Translations under genes and position numbers: made by a program | The notes under the pieces: model-generated | What the model was told of the DNA's origin: nothing | Database searches by the model: none | Seen by the model: only the letters and a program-made list of their open reading frames with translations | Shown here: positions 26,193-34,975 of the stretch, piece after piece | Position numbering within the stretch: position 1 is the stretch's first letter | Layout of the letters: each line of letters starts with the position of its first letter | NCBI GenBank assembly: GCA_017994175.1 | Contig: JAGOLH010000020.1 | Location: forward strand, 1-45,968 | From: Bacteroidales bacterium | Lineage (GTDB): Bacteria; Bacteroidota; Bacteroidia; Bacteroidales; ML635J-15 | Length of the DNA stretch: 45,968 nucleotides | Reading direction: 5' to 3'

Positions 26193-27314
26193 ATATACGG
26201 TTTTAAGCCAGCATTTGTACATAGGATCCATAAAACTGATTTTGCCACCGTAGAGATCTATGATTTCCTTGTTTTCGAGACTCGATTTAACACGAAGTAC
26301 GTTGGCTGAAGTTCCCAGATTATAGGTTTTGAGTGTTTCGCTGGCGCTGAGTTGCGTCACTCCTTCGAGCAGGGCTTTCAAAAAATTCACCTGTGTATTA
26401 TTCAAATTGTCGGTTTTTGCCTGAAACAAAAAGTCAAGCTGCATGATCAAACCCTGATGGGCTTCTTCAACAATATCGGGGGTGCACACATCGCCGGTCC
26501 GTAGCCAGGTAAGCTGCGCCAGTTGCTGCACATAGTACGGGTGACAATCAGCCTTGTCAGCAATCAATCCGGCGCAGGCTTTATCTATAGTTTTGCCGGT
26601 GTCCTTAAAACGCTTGACAATGAACTTTTGCAAGGCATTTTTTCCAATTTTCTGAAGAAAAACAATATCACCAAATTTATAGAATGGCATTGATGCCGAA
26701 GTGAAGACATCAATCATCATGTGCCGCTTGCTGCCATACAGGCAATACGAAGTATTCTGATGCTTCTGCCAGTTTGATCGGAGTTTTTTCTGAATTGCCA
26801 GTGAGTCGCCAAAAGATGCAATATTCTGGAATTCGTCAATACAAACAACAAACCTGATGTTCTTTTCTTTGGCAATATTCTCCGACAGGTTTAAAATATC
26901 ATCGGGGTCTTTTTTAAGGGATTCCCAGTCGAAACTGATATTAAATTCACTATTCGGTTCCGGACTAAACGAAAGTTTCGGGATCAGTTTTCCCAAAAAC
27001 TTACCGGCTTTGTCTCTAAGTTCTTCCAACTTAGTGCTTGAGGCAAGCAGGATGTTTTTTGCCAATAACTGGTAAAACTCCTCCTCGCTTCTTACATTAT
27101 ATAAATCGATAAAGACAAACCTGAGGCGACTATCCCTTTTCGATGCCAACTGAGCCGCCTTACTCACCAGCGACGACTTACCCCAGCGCCTAGGTGAAAT
27201 AAGAATGCTGTTTATTTTCGACGAGAAGTTTGTTACCAATCGGGCTGTTTCTTCTTCTCTGTCGGTGAAATTCGACTTCACCGCAATTTTACCAAATGCA
27301 AATGGCGTTTCCAT
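26178..27314 (-). CDS. AAA ATPase of the archaeal-ATPase-like group
   Basis: The 378-residue protein has Walker A SPRRWGKSSL at 40-49, Walker B with VCIDEFQNI near 156-164, and an arginine-finger-like region further on. The second half is helical with a winged-helix-like end. This layout matches the ATP-binding proteins annotated as 'archaeal ATPase' or AAA_35-like in Bacteroidota, a family of mobile or accessory genes with unknown substrate. It is distinct from the DUF4143 protein at 14360-15577. Its last codons (FRIK plus stop) overlap the tail of a repeat. The upstream region holds a palindrome and a direct repeat (27360-27393), possibly an operator. Confidence 0.8.
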   Translation of the reverse strand: METPFAFGKIAVKSNFTDREEETARLVTNFSSKINSILISPRRWGKSSLVSKAAQLASKRDSRLRFVFIDLYNVRSEEEFYQLLAKNILLASSTKLEELRDKAGKFLGKLIPKLSFSPEPNSEFNISFDWESLKKDPDDILNLSENIAKEKNIRFVVCIDEFQNIASFGDSLAIQKKLRSNWQKHQNTSYCLYGSKRHMMIDVFTSASMPFYKFGDIVFLQKIGKNALQKFIVKRFKDTGKTIDKACAGLIADKADCHPYYVQQLAQLTWLRTGDVCTPDIVEEAHQGLIMQLDFLFQAKTDNLNNTQVNFLKALLEGVTQLSASETLKTYNLGTSANVLRVKSSLENKEIIDLYGGKISFMDPMYKCWLKTVYFRIK

Positions 27315-27359
27315 TTTCTGATGTTTTTATTTCACAAATATAATTAATATTTTACAAAC

Positions 27360-27393
27360 TTACAAATTTGTAACTTACTATTTTGTAACTTAC
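27360..27393. promoter_or_regulatory. palindrome and direct repeat upstream of the ATPase gene
   Basis: Perfect 14-bp palindrome TTACAAATTTGTAA at 27360-27373. The 12-mer TTTGTAACTTAC occurs twice, at 27367-27378 and 27382-27393, a 15-nt period. It lies 46 nt upstream of the ATPase start. A binding site for an unseen regulator is a reasonable guess; no regulator gene lies nearby. Confidence 0.45.
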
Positions 27394-27446
27394 CATTAAG
27401 TAAATCAAAGCAATTCCATGCAGTTCTTATGAATTTGTCAGTCTGT

Positions 27447-27505
27447 GTAGCGCAAGGGCAATTTATACTAATGGCCTGCCGAAGTATAAATTGCCGTTGC
27501 ACTAC
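27447..27505. repeat. long hairpin, 22-bp arms with two mismatches
   Basis: Left arm 27447-27468 and right arm 27484-27505, loop 15 nt. The arms share GGCAATTTATAC, read inverted on the right. Not followed by a T-run, so it is not a terminator; it resembles a miniature repeat or a palindromic element remnant. Confidence 0.65.
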
Positions 27506-27780
27506 TACCAATGACGTATTGTTAAATTTGGGAATACAGGAGACAGAATACAGAAGGGGCTTTTCGTCGTGCTAAAGAAATCTGCTACCCCGAGAAGGTT
27601 CTAAAAATCCAGATAGAGAAGAATGCTTGATAATTGCCAGTTGCCCACTTCTGAATTCTGTATTCTGTATTCTGATTCCATATACCTTGTCATTTCATAT
27701 TGCTTTTATTGCCCCAATAATTAGTCCTCAGCATAACAGGGTAATCGTTGCATACGATGTCAAGATAAAAGAGTAAAAAA

Positions 27781-27806
27781 CAGGCGTCAAACAAATTCAA
27801 CGCCTG
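27781..27806 (-). terminator. terminator of the methyltransferase gene
   Basis: Arms CAGGCGT (27781-27787) and ACGCCTG (27800-27806), 7 bp perfect, 12-nt loop; an A-run at 27775-27780 gives the U-tract on the minus strand. It lies just past the methyltransferase stop. Confidence 0.8.
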
Positions 27807-27815
27807 ACTAAAAAA

Positions 27816-28589
27816 CTAAATTTTCTTTCCGATAAAGAAAGCATAGCCATAGTACCGGCTGTACTTTTCGTACAGTTGTGATTCGCGCCGTTCGTTGGCG
27901 ACGAGCATTTCGGCTGTTTTATTACCGGCATGTTTCAACAGAAAAGCGTGTTGCGCTGCTGCCTGTGGAACGTAAAAATTCTCTCGCCAGCAGTTTTCGG
28001 GCAGAATAAAACACGCCACAGGCACATAACCCGACTGCTGCAACTGCAACAGTTTATCAGGAATAGTGTCGATACCAGGATATGCATCCAACCAGAAGTT
28101 TTCGATTTCGGCAGGTCTGCTGCCGGTAAACCAGCAAGCCTCAGTCACTGCCACAAAGCCTCCTGGTTTCAGAAACCGGTGCCATTCTGCCAGTCCACGT
28201 TCGAAGCCGATGTTATAAATAGCCCCTTCCGACCAAATCAGGTCGAGTTCTTCGTTACCGAAAGGCAATGCATCCATCGAACCAATAATGCCCTGAACCC
28301 TGCTGCTAAGATTCATCCTTTGCGCATTTCGGTTGAATAAATCGATAAAAACCGACGCCAAATCGATACCTGTGAATTTTCCCGGTGCGTGCTGCGCCAG
28401 TACCATGGTCTGTCCACCGGTGCCACAGCCCAAATCGGCAATTTGTGACCGGTCTGTCAGGTTATCAATAAAACTTAAGGCTTTCAGTGTTACATCTTCA
28501 CTTCCCGGCCCCTGCCTTTCGATAGCAGAAAAATATTCGCAAATTAAATTGAAATCAAAATCGTGAATTGAACTTTCTTCGTTACTCAT
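27816..28589 (-). CDS. class I SAM-dependent methyltransferase
   Basis: The 257-residue protein has the class I methyltransferase core: motif I IADLGCGTGGQTMVLA near residues 54-69 (SAM-binding GxGxG form), then FTGIDLASVFID (acidic residue binding ribose), then DLIWSEGAIYNIGFERGLAEW (motif IV/post I region), and FLKPGGFVAVTE before the last strands. It resembles Methyltransf_11/25 small-molecule methylases. Substrate unknown; neighbours give no hint. A matching promoter is far upstream (28782-28813), leaving a leader of about 190 nt, and a terminator follows directly, so it is a one-gene unit. Confidence 0.85.
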   Translation of the reverse strand: MSNEESSIHDFDFNLICEYFSAIERQGPGSEDVTLKALSFIDNLTDRSQIADLGCGTGGQTMVLAQHAPGKFTGIDLASVFIDLFNRNAQRMNLSSRVQGIIGSMDALPFGNEELDLIWSEGAIYNIGFERGLAEWHRFLKPGGFVAVTEACWFTGSRPAEIENFWLDAYPGIDTIPDKLLQLQQSGYVPVACFILPENCWRENFYVPQAAAQHAFLLKHAGNKTAEMLVANERRESQLYEKYSRYYGYAFFIGKKI

Positions 28590-28781
28590 GATATTACTTT
28601 GTTGTGGATGTGCGATATACGGAATAATTAAAGAATCACATCATCCGGATTATACATTTAAAATGATAACACAACGGCTAGCAGCCACTGCAATAAACAA
28701 AAGGGATAAGCACGACATCAGCCGGCCTATTTACATCACCCTATCCGTACAATTATTAAACATCCAAAAGTTTTATTATGA

Positions 28782-28813
28782 CAAAGATAATCAGAAATTT
28801 TAAAACTTTACAA
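28782..28813 (-). promoter_or_regulatory. candidate promoter with long leader, upstream of the methyltransferase
   Basis: On the minus strand TTG (28811-28813), a 21-nt spacer, TATCTTTG (28782-28789). It would give a leader of about 190 nt before the gene at 28589. That leader contains only very short frames, for example a 22-residue hydrophobic one starting MSCLSLL, which I do not call a gene. No known riboswitch recognised. Confidence 0.45.
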
Positions 28814-28840
28814 TTTCGAACTTCACTTCGTTTCCCAATG

Positions 28841-28893
28841 AAAAAAGCCACTCTCGTGGCTTTGGTGTGTCTACTCTGTAGCCCCACCAGGAA
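28841..28893 (-). repeat. partial duplicate of the tRNA-Arg 3' end and terminator
   Basis: 53 nt aligned with 28937-28989 at an offset of 96 nt, with two differences. The unit includes the terminator hairpin and the acceptor/T-arm end of the tRNA (reads TAGCCCCACCAGGAA on plus), then diverges. So it is a truncated tRNA 3' fragment with its own terminator hairpin. Such a fragment is a typical footprint of an integrated element or of a duplication error. No integrase remains nearby. Confidence 0.75.
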
Positions 28894-28935
28894 GCCCTTC
28901 GTAACTCAGGGTAAACTTCGATTCTTTTTCTAACG

Positions 28936-28958
28936 AAAAAAAGCCACTCTCGTGGCTT
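28936..28958 (-). terminator. terminator of tRNA-Arg
   Basis: Arms AAGCCAC and GTGGCTT around a TCTC-type loop (28941-28958), with an A-run (28936-28942) that reads as a U-tract on the minus strand. It is 16 nt past the tRNA 3' end. A second identical hairpin occurs in the duplicate at 28841-28862. Confidence 0.75.
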
Positions 28959-28974
28959 TGGTGTGTTCACTCTG

Positions 28975-29046
28975 TAGCCCCACCAGGAATCGAACCTGAA
29001 TTTAAAGTTTAGGAAACTTCCGTTCTATCCATTGAACTATAGGGCC
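28975..29046 (-). tRNA. tRNA-Arg (anticodon CCU)
   Basis: Cloverleaf read on the minus strand. Acceptor GGCCCTA pairs with TGGGGCT (wobbles at the first and the T-G pairs), and the D-arm stem is GTTC/GAAC. The anticodon stem is GAAGT/ACTTT with loop TTCCTAA, anticodon CCT. The T-stem is TCAGG/CCTGG around TTCGATT, and the discriminator base is A. The 3' CCA is not encoded. Decodes AGG codons. It has a full-consensus promoter upstream. Confidence 0.9.
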
Positions 29047-29058
29047 TTTTCTACGACA

Positions 29059-29090
29059 CAAAAATAAAACAATTTATCAAATGCTACAAA
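29059..29090 (-). promoter_or_regulatory. promoter of tRNA-Arg
   Basis: On the minus strand TTTG (29087-29090), 20-nt spacer, TATTTTTG (29059-29066): full Bacteroidota consensus. The predicted transcript start is about 6-8 nt before the tRNA 5' end. Confidence 0.7.
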
Positions 29091-29102
29091 GAGAAACCGT
29101 AA

Positions 29103-29867
29103 TTAAAACACATCGCGCTGCCAAACCTCCCATGCCTTATCGGCCTGTTCATACAACATCACTGTGCCATTAGCAGTTTGTGCACCTTTCTCTCTACATT
29201 TCTTAATAAACTCAGTAATTTCAGGATTATACACCAGATCGATGCAGGTGTGTTTTTCGGAGATATATTCATAGGGAATATCAGGAAAATTGTACGACAA
29301 AGGGTGCATACCGACCGGACTTGCATTCACAATGAGAAGGTTGTCAGCCATAAGCTTTGCATTCAGCGAAGTATACGAAACGGTTTCGTTACCTGATGGG
29401 TGACGTGAAACAAAACGGCAATGAATTCCCATTTCTTTCAGTACAAATGCTGTTGTTTTGCCTGAACCACCAGAGCCAAGTATCAGCGCTTTTTCAATTC
29501 CGGAGAAGTTGAAGCCTGAGAAGAGCTTTCGTAAACCATCAACATCTGTATTGTAACCTTTCATATGATAACTCTCTTCGTTTCGGAATATGCTGATGGC
29601 ATTTACTGTTCCTATTTTCAAAACCGAAGCATCCACTTCGTTAAGATAGGGAATTACAATTTCTTTATATGGGGTCGTCACATTCAAACCCACAAGGTTT
29701 TTATGACTTTTTACAAGATTATGCATTTTTCCAATATCGGATAGCGGAAAAGTCTGATAACTTGCATTATCAATACCCAAACTTCTGAACTTTTCTGTGA
29801 AATAAACTTTTGAATAGGAATGCCCCAACGGGTAACCGATCAAACCAAATTCTTTTTTATTCTCCAT
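29103..29867 (-). CDS. aroE: shikimate dehydrogenase
   Basis: From the Met at 29867 the protein is about 254 residues. It starts MENKKEFGLIGYPLGHSYSK: the GYPLGHSYS loop contacts shikimate in AroE. GLNVTTPYKE has the catalytic Lys, and GTVNAI and YNTDVDG follow. The NADP-binding GSGGSGKT segment, ending in VFVSR-type basic residues (here RFVSRH), comes next. It reduces 3-dehydroshikimate in aromatic amino-acid synthesis. The open frame extends upstream to 29924, but those 19 residues overlap DUF368's end and are unlike the family. Start and DUF368 stop overlap by 11 nt, so the two are translationally coupled. No other aro genes lie nearby. Confidence 0.93.
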   Translation of the reverse strand: MENKKEFGLIGYPLGHSYSKVYFTEKFRSLGIDNASYQTFPLSDIGKMHNLVKSHKNLVGLNVTTPYKEIVIPYLNEVDASVLKIGTVNAISIFRNEESYHMKGYNTDVDGLRKLFSGFNFSGIEKALILGSGGSGKTTAFVLKEMGIHCRFVSRHPSGNETVSYTSLNAKLMADNLLIVNASPVGMHPLSYNFPDIPYEYISEKHTCIDLVYNPEITEFIKKCREKGAQTANGTVMLYEQADKAWEVWQRDVF

Positions 29868-30774
29868 CAGGTTTCTCCTTTTTTGAAGCATAATATTCCA
29901 TAATCCAGACACAGGCAATACCAAAAATCATTATTGCAATGGCAACAAACATTTCAACGTTCAATTCAGGAAGTTTCCATATGTAGCCTGAAACTTTTTC
30001 AATGCTGCCATACTGTTTCATTACAGCGTCTTTCCATGGCCAAATAATTAAAAGCGACCCTAAGATAAACCCTGATATTCCTGCGATGGTCTGATTTCTG
30101 AATTTACGAAACACCCACGATAACACATATGAAAAGCCTAGCAAACCTACTGCAGCTCCGATTATGATTGGAAGAAGTATCTCAAACCGAAGCTGAGTAA
30201 CTGCCTTAATCATAACCAGCTCATAATTTCCAAGTAATACCAGTACAAACGACCCTGAAATACCTGGCAGAATCATACTACAAGCCGCAATTGCCCCACA
30301 AAGCAACAGGTAAAAAACATTGGTATTTTCGCTGGCCGGCGTCATAAACGATATTACAACAGCAATTGCAGCTCCAATTAAATATGTTGTAATAACTGAG
30401 AATGACCATTTTTTAATGGTAATACTGACAAAAACTACCGAAGCCAATACCAAGCCGAAGAAATATGACCATAAATAAACCGGGTAGTTGGCAAAAAGAT
30501 ACTCGAATAACTTGGCAACAGAAATTATTGCAATTCCAATCCCCAAAAACAACCACAGCAGAAAAAAGAAATCGATATGTTTCAGGAGCCCACGGAAATC
30601 TCCCTTAAATAGCAATTTCAGTGCAGTGAGATTAAATGATTTTATAGCATTGATTAGGCGCTCAAAAATACCTGTTATAAAAGCAATAGTGCCACCCGAA
30701 ACACCCGGTATCACATTTGCCGTACCCATGGCAAGTCCTTTTAGAACAAGTGTAATTGCATCTTTTGGTTTCAT
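29857..30774 (-). CDS. DUF368 membrane protein (PopT-type undecaprenyl-phosphate translocase family)
   Basis: The protein, about 305 residues from the Met at 30774 (MKPKDAITLVLKGLAMG), is rich in transmembrane helices, I count about 8. The start shows the family signature NVIPGVSGGTIAF, echoed by MILPGISGSFVLV in the second half, an inverted-repeat-like feature of the fold. DUF368 proteins (PopT) have recently been shown to move undecaprenyl phosphate across the inner membrane; the role here is by family. The open frame extends 13 residues further up, but I prefer the internal Met. It overlaps aroE downstream. Confidence 0.88.
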   Translation of the reverse strand: MKPKDAITLVLKGLAMGTANVIPGVSGGTIAFITGIFERLINAIKSFNLTALKLLFKGDFRGLLKHIDFFFLLWLFLGIGIAIISVAKLFEYLFANYPVYLWSYFFGLVLASVVFVSITIKKWSFSVITTYLIGAAIAVVISFMTPASENTNVFYLLLCGAIAACSMILPGISGSFVLVLLGNYELVMIKAVTQLRFEILLPIIIGAAVGLLGFSYVLSWVFRKFRNQTIAGISGFILGSLLIIWPWKDAVMKQYGSIEKVSGYIWKLPELNVEMFVAIAIMIFGIACVWIMEYYASKKEKPDGE

Positions 30775-30944
30775 AGTTTCGAAATTGACCGCGAAAATAG
30801 TAAATTTTAGCATTATTGCTTATCTGCATTCTAAAACTTATTAATGAATGCTGTGTGTTTATCAACAGTTATTTTTTTGTTACAATTATCTTTATGCGTT
30901 GCCACTAAGTTTTATAATTTTGAGCTTTATTTTAATCCCTATTT

Positions 30945-33881
30945 ATGAATATGGTTGATATTGAAAGATTCGAGTCTCTGAGGGAAAAGCTTACAGGAAT
31001 GTTGTATTGCGACAATGTGATGCGCACTCTGTACGCCACCGATGCTTCGGCATATCGCGAAAAACCCATTGCAGTTATTGTTGCTGCTAATAAAAACGAT
31101 ATAAAAAACGCAATTCTATTTGCTCGTGAAAACAATCTTTCAATCATACCCCGCACAGCGGGCACATCGCTAGCGGGTCAGGTAGTTGGCAATGGGATTG
31201 TCGTTGACATTTCGAAGCATTTTAATGGGGTGATTGAGCTGAATGTCGCTGAGAAATGGGTAAAAGTTGAGCCTGGTGTGGTTCTTGACGAATTGAATAA
31301 AATACTTGCTCCCCATAAGCTGTTTTTTGCTCCCGAAACCTCCACTTCAAATCGCTGCATGATAGCTGGTATGGTTGGAAACAACAGTTGTGGAGCACAT
31401 TCTCTTATTTATGGAAGTACCCGCGACCACACCCTCGAAATAGAGTGTTTGTTAAGTGATGGCAGCGAAGTTGTTTTTAAGAGTTTGACACGTTCAGAGT
31501 TTTTCGAGAAGTGTGAATTGCAGAACCTTGAAGGCAATATTTACAGAAACATTCGTGATATCCTTTCCATTCCCGAAAATCAGAAAGAAATTGAAAATCA
31601 ATACCCCGATAAGGAGATTAAACGCCGTAATACAGGTTATGCCATTGACCTGTTGCTTGATACAGAAGTTTTTGGAGAGTCAGAAGAAAAATTTAATTTC
31701 TGCAAGCTTCTCGCAGGGTCTGAAGGGACTTTGGCTTTTACTACCGCTGTAAAACTAAATCTCGTTGACCTGCCGCCAAAACAGAAAGCGCTTGTATGCA
31801 TACATACCCACACCCTCAGAGAGGCATTTGAAGCCAACCTGATAGCATTGAAATATCAACCTGGTTCAGTAGAATTGATGGACAAAAAGGTGCTGGATCT
31901 TACAAAAGCCAATATTACCCAAAGCAGAAACCGCATTTTTGTTGAGGGAGATCCTGAAGCAATTCTCATTGTGGAATGGGCACGTGAAGATATGGGAGAA
32001 ATCAAAAACCTGGCAATGGCCATGGAAACTGAAATGCGCAATTCAGGTTACGGCTATGCTTTCCCGATGATAACCGGTAGCGATATCCCAAAAGTATGGG
32101 AATTGAGAAAAGCCGGCCTGGGGGTGCTTTCAAACATGCCCGGAGATATGAAGCCTGTCCCTGTAATTGAAGACACTGCAGTGGCGCCCAGACTCCTCCC
32201 CGACTACATGCGTGAGTTTGAACAAATTCTTCAGAGATTGAAACTGAGTTGTGTATATTATGCTCACATAGGTACCGGAGAGTTGCACTTAAGACCTGTA
32301 TTAAACCTGAAAGACGCTGCTCATGTTGAGATGTTTCGTACAATTGCCTTCGAGACTGCTTTGCTTGTAAAAAAATACAAAGGGTCGCTGAGTGGAGAAC
32401 ATGGCGATGGCAGGCTCAGAGGTGAATTTATACCTCTGGTTCTTGGCGACAAGGTTTATGAAATGCTTAAGCAGGTAAAAAACGCATGGGATCCGCACCT
32501 GGTGTTTAACCCTAACAAAATTGTGGACACTCCTGCCATGAACACTCAACTGAGATATTCTCCAGGAAAGGCTACTCCGGAGATTAACACAGTTTTCGAC
32601 TTCTCCTCAACCGGTGGCATTTTGCGCACCGCTGAAAAATGCAACGGCTCTGGCGACTGCCGCAAATCATCGCTGATTGGCGGTACATTGTGCCCAAGTT
32701 TCCAATATACTCGTGATGAAAAACATTCAACCAGAGCGCGTGCCAATATTATCAGAGAGGTACTTACCAACTCCACCCAAAAGAACCCGTTCGATTCGAA
32801 AGATATTTACGACGTTCTTGACCTCTGCCTTGTATGCAAAGCCTGTAAATCGGAATGTCCTTCCGGTGTTGATGTAGCAAAACTAAAAATGGAGTTTTTA
32901 CAGCATTATTACGATGCTCATGGGATTCCATTACGGACCAGAGCTATCGCATACCTTCCGGTAATTCACAGGTTGTTCAGTCCATTCAGCGGTGTTGCAA
33001 ACTTTTTCATGGCAAATGCTTTTTTTTCAGGAATACTGAAATCTATCATCCGCTTTGCCCCAAAACGTGAATTCCCGTTAATGCATAAACCATCCTTAAC
33101 ACACTGGACTAAAAAATACTCCGGCACACTAACGCCTTCATCGCCCAAAAAAACAGTATATCTTTTCAATGATGAATTTACAAATTACCTGGATGCCAAC
33201 ACAGGTATTGCCGCTATAAGGCTACTTACTTCGCTTGGGTATGAAGTTATTATACCGAAAACAGTCGAAAGTGCACGTACCTGGCTTTCGAAAGGACTGG
33301 TAAGAACTGCTAAAAATCGTGCAAACAAAAATATTGCCCTATTAAAGGATTTAATTTCTGCTGAAACACCACTCATCGGTCTTGAGCCTTCTGCTATACT
33401 GGGTTTCAGAGATGAGTATCCTGATCTTGCCTTTCCGGAGTTGAAAGAAGCGGCAAAGCAGCTGGCCAAACATTCGTATTTGTTCGAAGAATTTATTGTT
33501 TCTGAAATTGATAATGGGAATATATCATCTGCTATGTTTACCGACGAGGAAAGAACAATTGTTTTTCACGGCCACTGTCAGCAAAAAGCACTCACAACAA
33601 CTGCTGCAACACGAAAAGCTTTAAGCCTCCCCTGTAATTATAAAGTTAGTGAAATTCCCTCAGGTTGCTGTGGCATGGCGGGGTCGTTTGGATATGAAAA
33701 AGAGCATTACGAAACCTCAATGGGGATAGGTGAAATGGTGCTTTTTCCCAGTATTAGAAACCGGCCTGAAGGCTCTATTGTTGTTGCTGCAGGTACCAGT
33801 TGCCGTTGCCAGATTAAGGATGGAACAAGTGTACAGGCATTGCATCCGGCTGAAGTTTTGTGGATGGCCCTTAGAAGATAA
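30945..33881 (+). CDS. GlcD/GlcF-type FAD and 4Fe-4S fusion dehydrogenase
   Basis: A 978-residue fusion. N-terminal FAD-binding oxidase (PCMH-type) domain with PRTAGTSLAGQVVG and MVGNNSCGAHSL, about residues 40-190. Then the FAD-linked oxidase C-terminal domain (to about 540) with HIGTGELHLRP and GEHGDGRLR. Then a GlcF-like ferredoxin part with Cys in CNGSGDC near 564 and CLVCKACKSECPSG near 628-641. The C-terminal CCG-like domain has HGHCQQKAL and SGCCGMAGSFGYE. Likely oxidises a D-2-hydroxyacid such as D-lactate, glycolate or D-2-hydroxyglutarate and feeds the electrons to quinone. Substrate is not settled by sequence. It is divergent from DUF368; a TAATTTTG -7 box at 30915-30922 is present. 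Confidence 0.9.
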   Translation: MNMVDIERFESLREKLTGMLYCDNVMRTLYATDASAYREKPIAVIVAANKNDIKNAILFARENNLSIIPRTAGTSLAGQVVGNGIVVDISKHFNGVIELNVAEKWVKVEPGVVLDELNKILAPHKLFFAPETSTSNRCMIAGMVGNNSCGAHSLIYGSTRDHTLEIECLLSDGSEVVFKSLTRSEFFEKCELQNLEGNIYRNIRDILSIPENQKEIENQYPDKEIKRRNTGYAIDLLLDTEVFGESEEKFNFCKLLAGSEGTLAFTTAVKLNLVDLPPKQKALVCIHTHTLREAFEANLIALKYQPGSVELMDKKVLDLTKANITQSRNRIFVEGDPEAILIVEWAREDMGEIKNLAMAMETEMRNSGYGYAFPMITGSDIPKVWELRKAGLGVLSNMPGDMKPVPVIEDTAVAPRLLPDYMREFEQILQRLKLSCVYYAHIGTGELHLRPVLNLKDAAHVEMFRTIAFETALLVKKYKGSLSGEHGDGRLRGEFIPLVLGDKVYEMLKQVKNAWDPHLVFNPNKIVDTPAMNTQLRYSPGKATPEINTVFDFSSTGGILRTAEKCNGSGDCRKSSLIGGTLCPSFQYTRDEKHSTRARANIIREVLTNSTQKNPFDSKDIYDVLDLCLVCKACKSECPSGVDVAKLKMEFLQHYYDAHGIPLRTRAIAYLPVIHRLFSPFSGVANFFMANAFFSGILKSIIRFAPKREFPLMHKPSLTHWTKKYSGTLTPSSPKKTVYLFNDEFTNYLDANTGIAAIRLLTSLGYEVIIPKTVESARTWLSKGLVRTAKNRANKNIALLKDLISAETPLIGLEPSAILGFRDEYPDLAFPELKEAAKQLAKHSYLFEEFIVSEIDNGNISSAMFTDEERTIVFHGHCQQKALTTTAATRKALSLPCNYKVSEIPSGCCGMAGSFGYEKEHYETSMGIGEMVLFPSIRNRPEGSIVVAAGTSCRCQIKDGTSVQALHPAEVLWMALRR

Positions 33882-33937
33882 ATAAGAAGAATTAACTCGT
33901 TGATTAAATTCCCAGTCTGCGCAAAACTGATTGAAAT

Positions 33938-34867
33938 TTACCTAATGGATTTTCGGAGTGACAGTACCGTATTTGGCTTAGGCTCTGTTCCAGGTTCCAT
34001 TTTATTCTTGCGATATAACTGATTGAGTTTAATGCCATATTGTTGCGAAATAGAGTACATGGTTTCGCCATCAGAAACGGTATGAGTCGAATGTTCTTTG
34101 TCGGCTTTATTTCGTTTTGGTTTCAGATAAATTCTGTCGCCGGTTGTAATACTGTCACCTTTCTCTATGTCGTTGTACTTACGTACCTGCCAAGGCATCA
34201 TATCAAATTCACTACATATTTTTTCGATGCTTTCATTGTCGCCTGCAAGAATAAATGGAACATTATTTATATAGTAAATATCTCTCCCATAAGGATTTAA
34301 CGTAAAGTGTTCTTCTGCAGGTTTTGATTGTGTTTTTTTACGGTTATTGTGAGGTTTAATCAAGCTTCCCTGAGTATCGTAACGATATAGCTCATATTTC
34401 TCAATCAGATTAATCAATGCTTCGGCATATGTGGGCGATGTTGCATAACCCGCTTTCTTTAAGCCTTTTGCCCATTCTTTATAATTAGTTTTATCTATTT
34501 CGAATAAAAAACTGTATCTACTGTTCGTTTTTAAAAAATCGCTATGGTCTCGAAACGATTCATCTGCACTTTTGTATTTTCTAAAGCACTCATTCTTAGC
34601 ATCATCATCCGCATATATTTTTTCTCCATTCCATGTATGGCATTTAATCCCAAAATGGTTGTTCCCTTCTAGGGCAAGGCGTGAATTTCCACTCCCCGAC
34701 TCTAAAATTCCCTGAGCCAGTGTAATGCTTGCAGGTACGCCTGAACGCTCCATTTCGCGAACAGCCATGGCAGCATACTCCTCAATATACTGGGCCGTGG
34801 TTTTCTGTGCAAACAACACAGTGGGTAGAGCAATTAAATAAACTATTCCAAAAAGCAAATTCCTCAT
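33938..34867 (-). CDS. secreted glucosaminidase with LysM end
   Basis: The 309-residue exported protein has a signal peptide (to about residue 20). The glucosaminidase (GH73-type) domain covers residues about 25-165. It has PASITLAQGILESGSGNS, where the Glu of ILESG is the likely catalytic acid, plus NHFGIKC and YATSPTYAEALINLIEKY. Two LysM-like motifs follow: a weaker one around 195-260 (NNVPFILAGDNESIEKI...MPWQVRKYN) and a clear one at the end (HTVSDGETMYSISQQYGI). It should cut the N-acetylglucosamine bond of peptidoglycan in the periplasm. A TATTTTTG box on the minus strand (34887-34894) is a likely -7 element. Confidence 0.88.
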   Translation of the reverse strand: MRNLLFGIVYLIALPTVLFAQKTTAQYIEEYAAMAVREMERSGVPASITLAQGILESGSGNSRLALEGNNHFGIKCHTWNGEKIYADDDAKNECFRKYKSADESFRDHSDFLKTNSRYSFLFEIDKTNYKEWAKGLKKAGYATSPTYAEALINLIEKYELYRYDTQGSLIKPHNNRKKTQSKPAEEHFTLNPYGRDIYYINNVPFILAGDNESIEKICSEFDMMPWQVRKYNDIEKGDSITTGDRIYLKPKRNKADKEHSTHTVSDGETMYSISQQYGIKLNQLYRKNKMEPGTEPKPNTVLSLRKSIR

Positions 34868-34975
34868 GAGAAGACTTTGTATTGTGCAAAAATAGACCGA
34901 ACATGTAAACTGTTATTACCATGTTAATGTTACTTTTTAACACGGGTTCGTTAATATTGCGAATCTCAAACAAAT

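Larger units (their letters stand above)
27315..27815. other. gene-free stretch with hairpins
   Basis: No gene in about 500 nt. It contains the putative operator of the ATPase gene, a long hairpin (27447-27505), a looser inverted pair with ACAGAATACAGAA-type arms (27531-27557 and 27648-27679), and the terminator of the methyltransferase gene (27781-27806). The rest looks like decayed repeats. Confidence 0.6.

Noticed and set aside
28588..28803. 71-residue plus-strand frame
   Set aside because: No family, no promoter, odd composition, and it begins inside the methyltransferase start; the region looks like that gene's leader.
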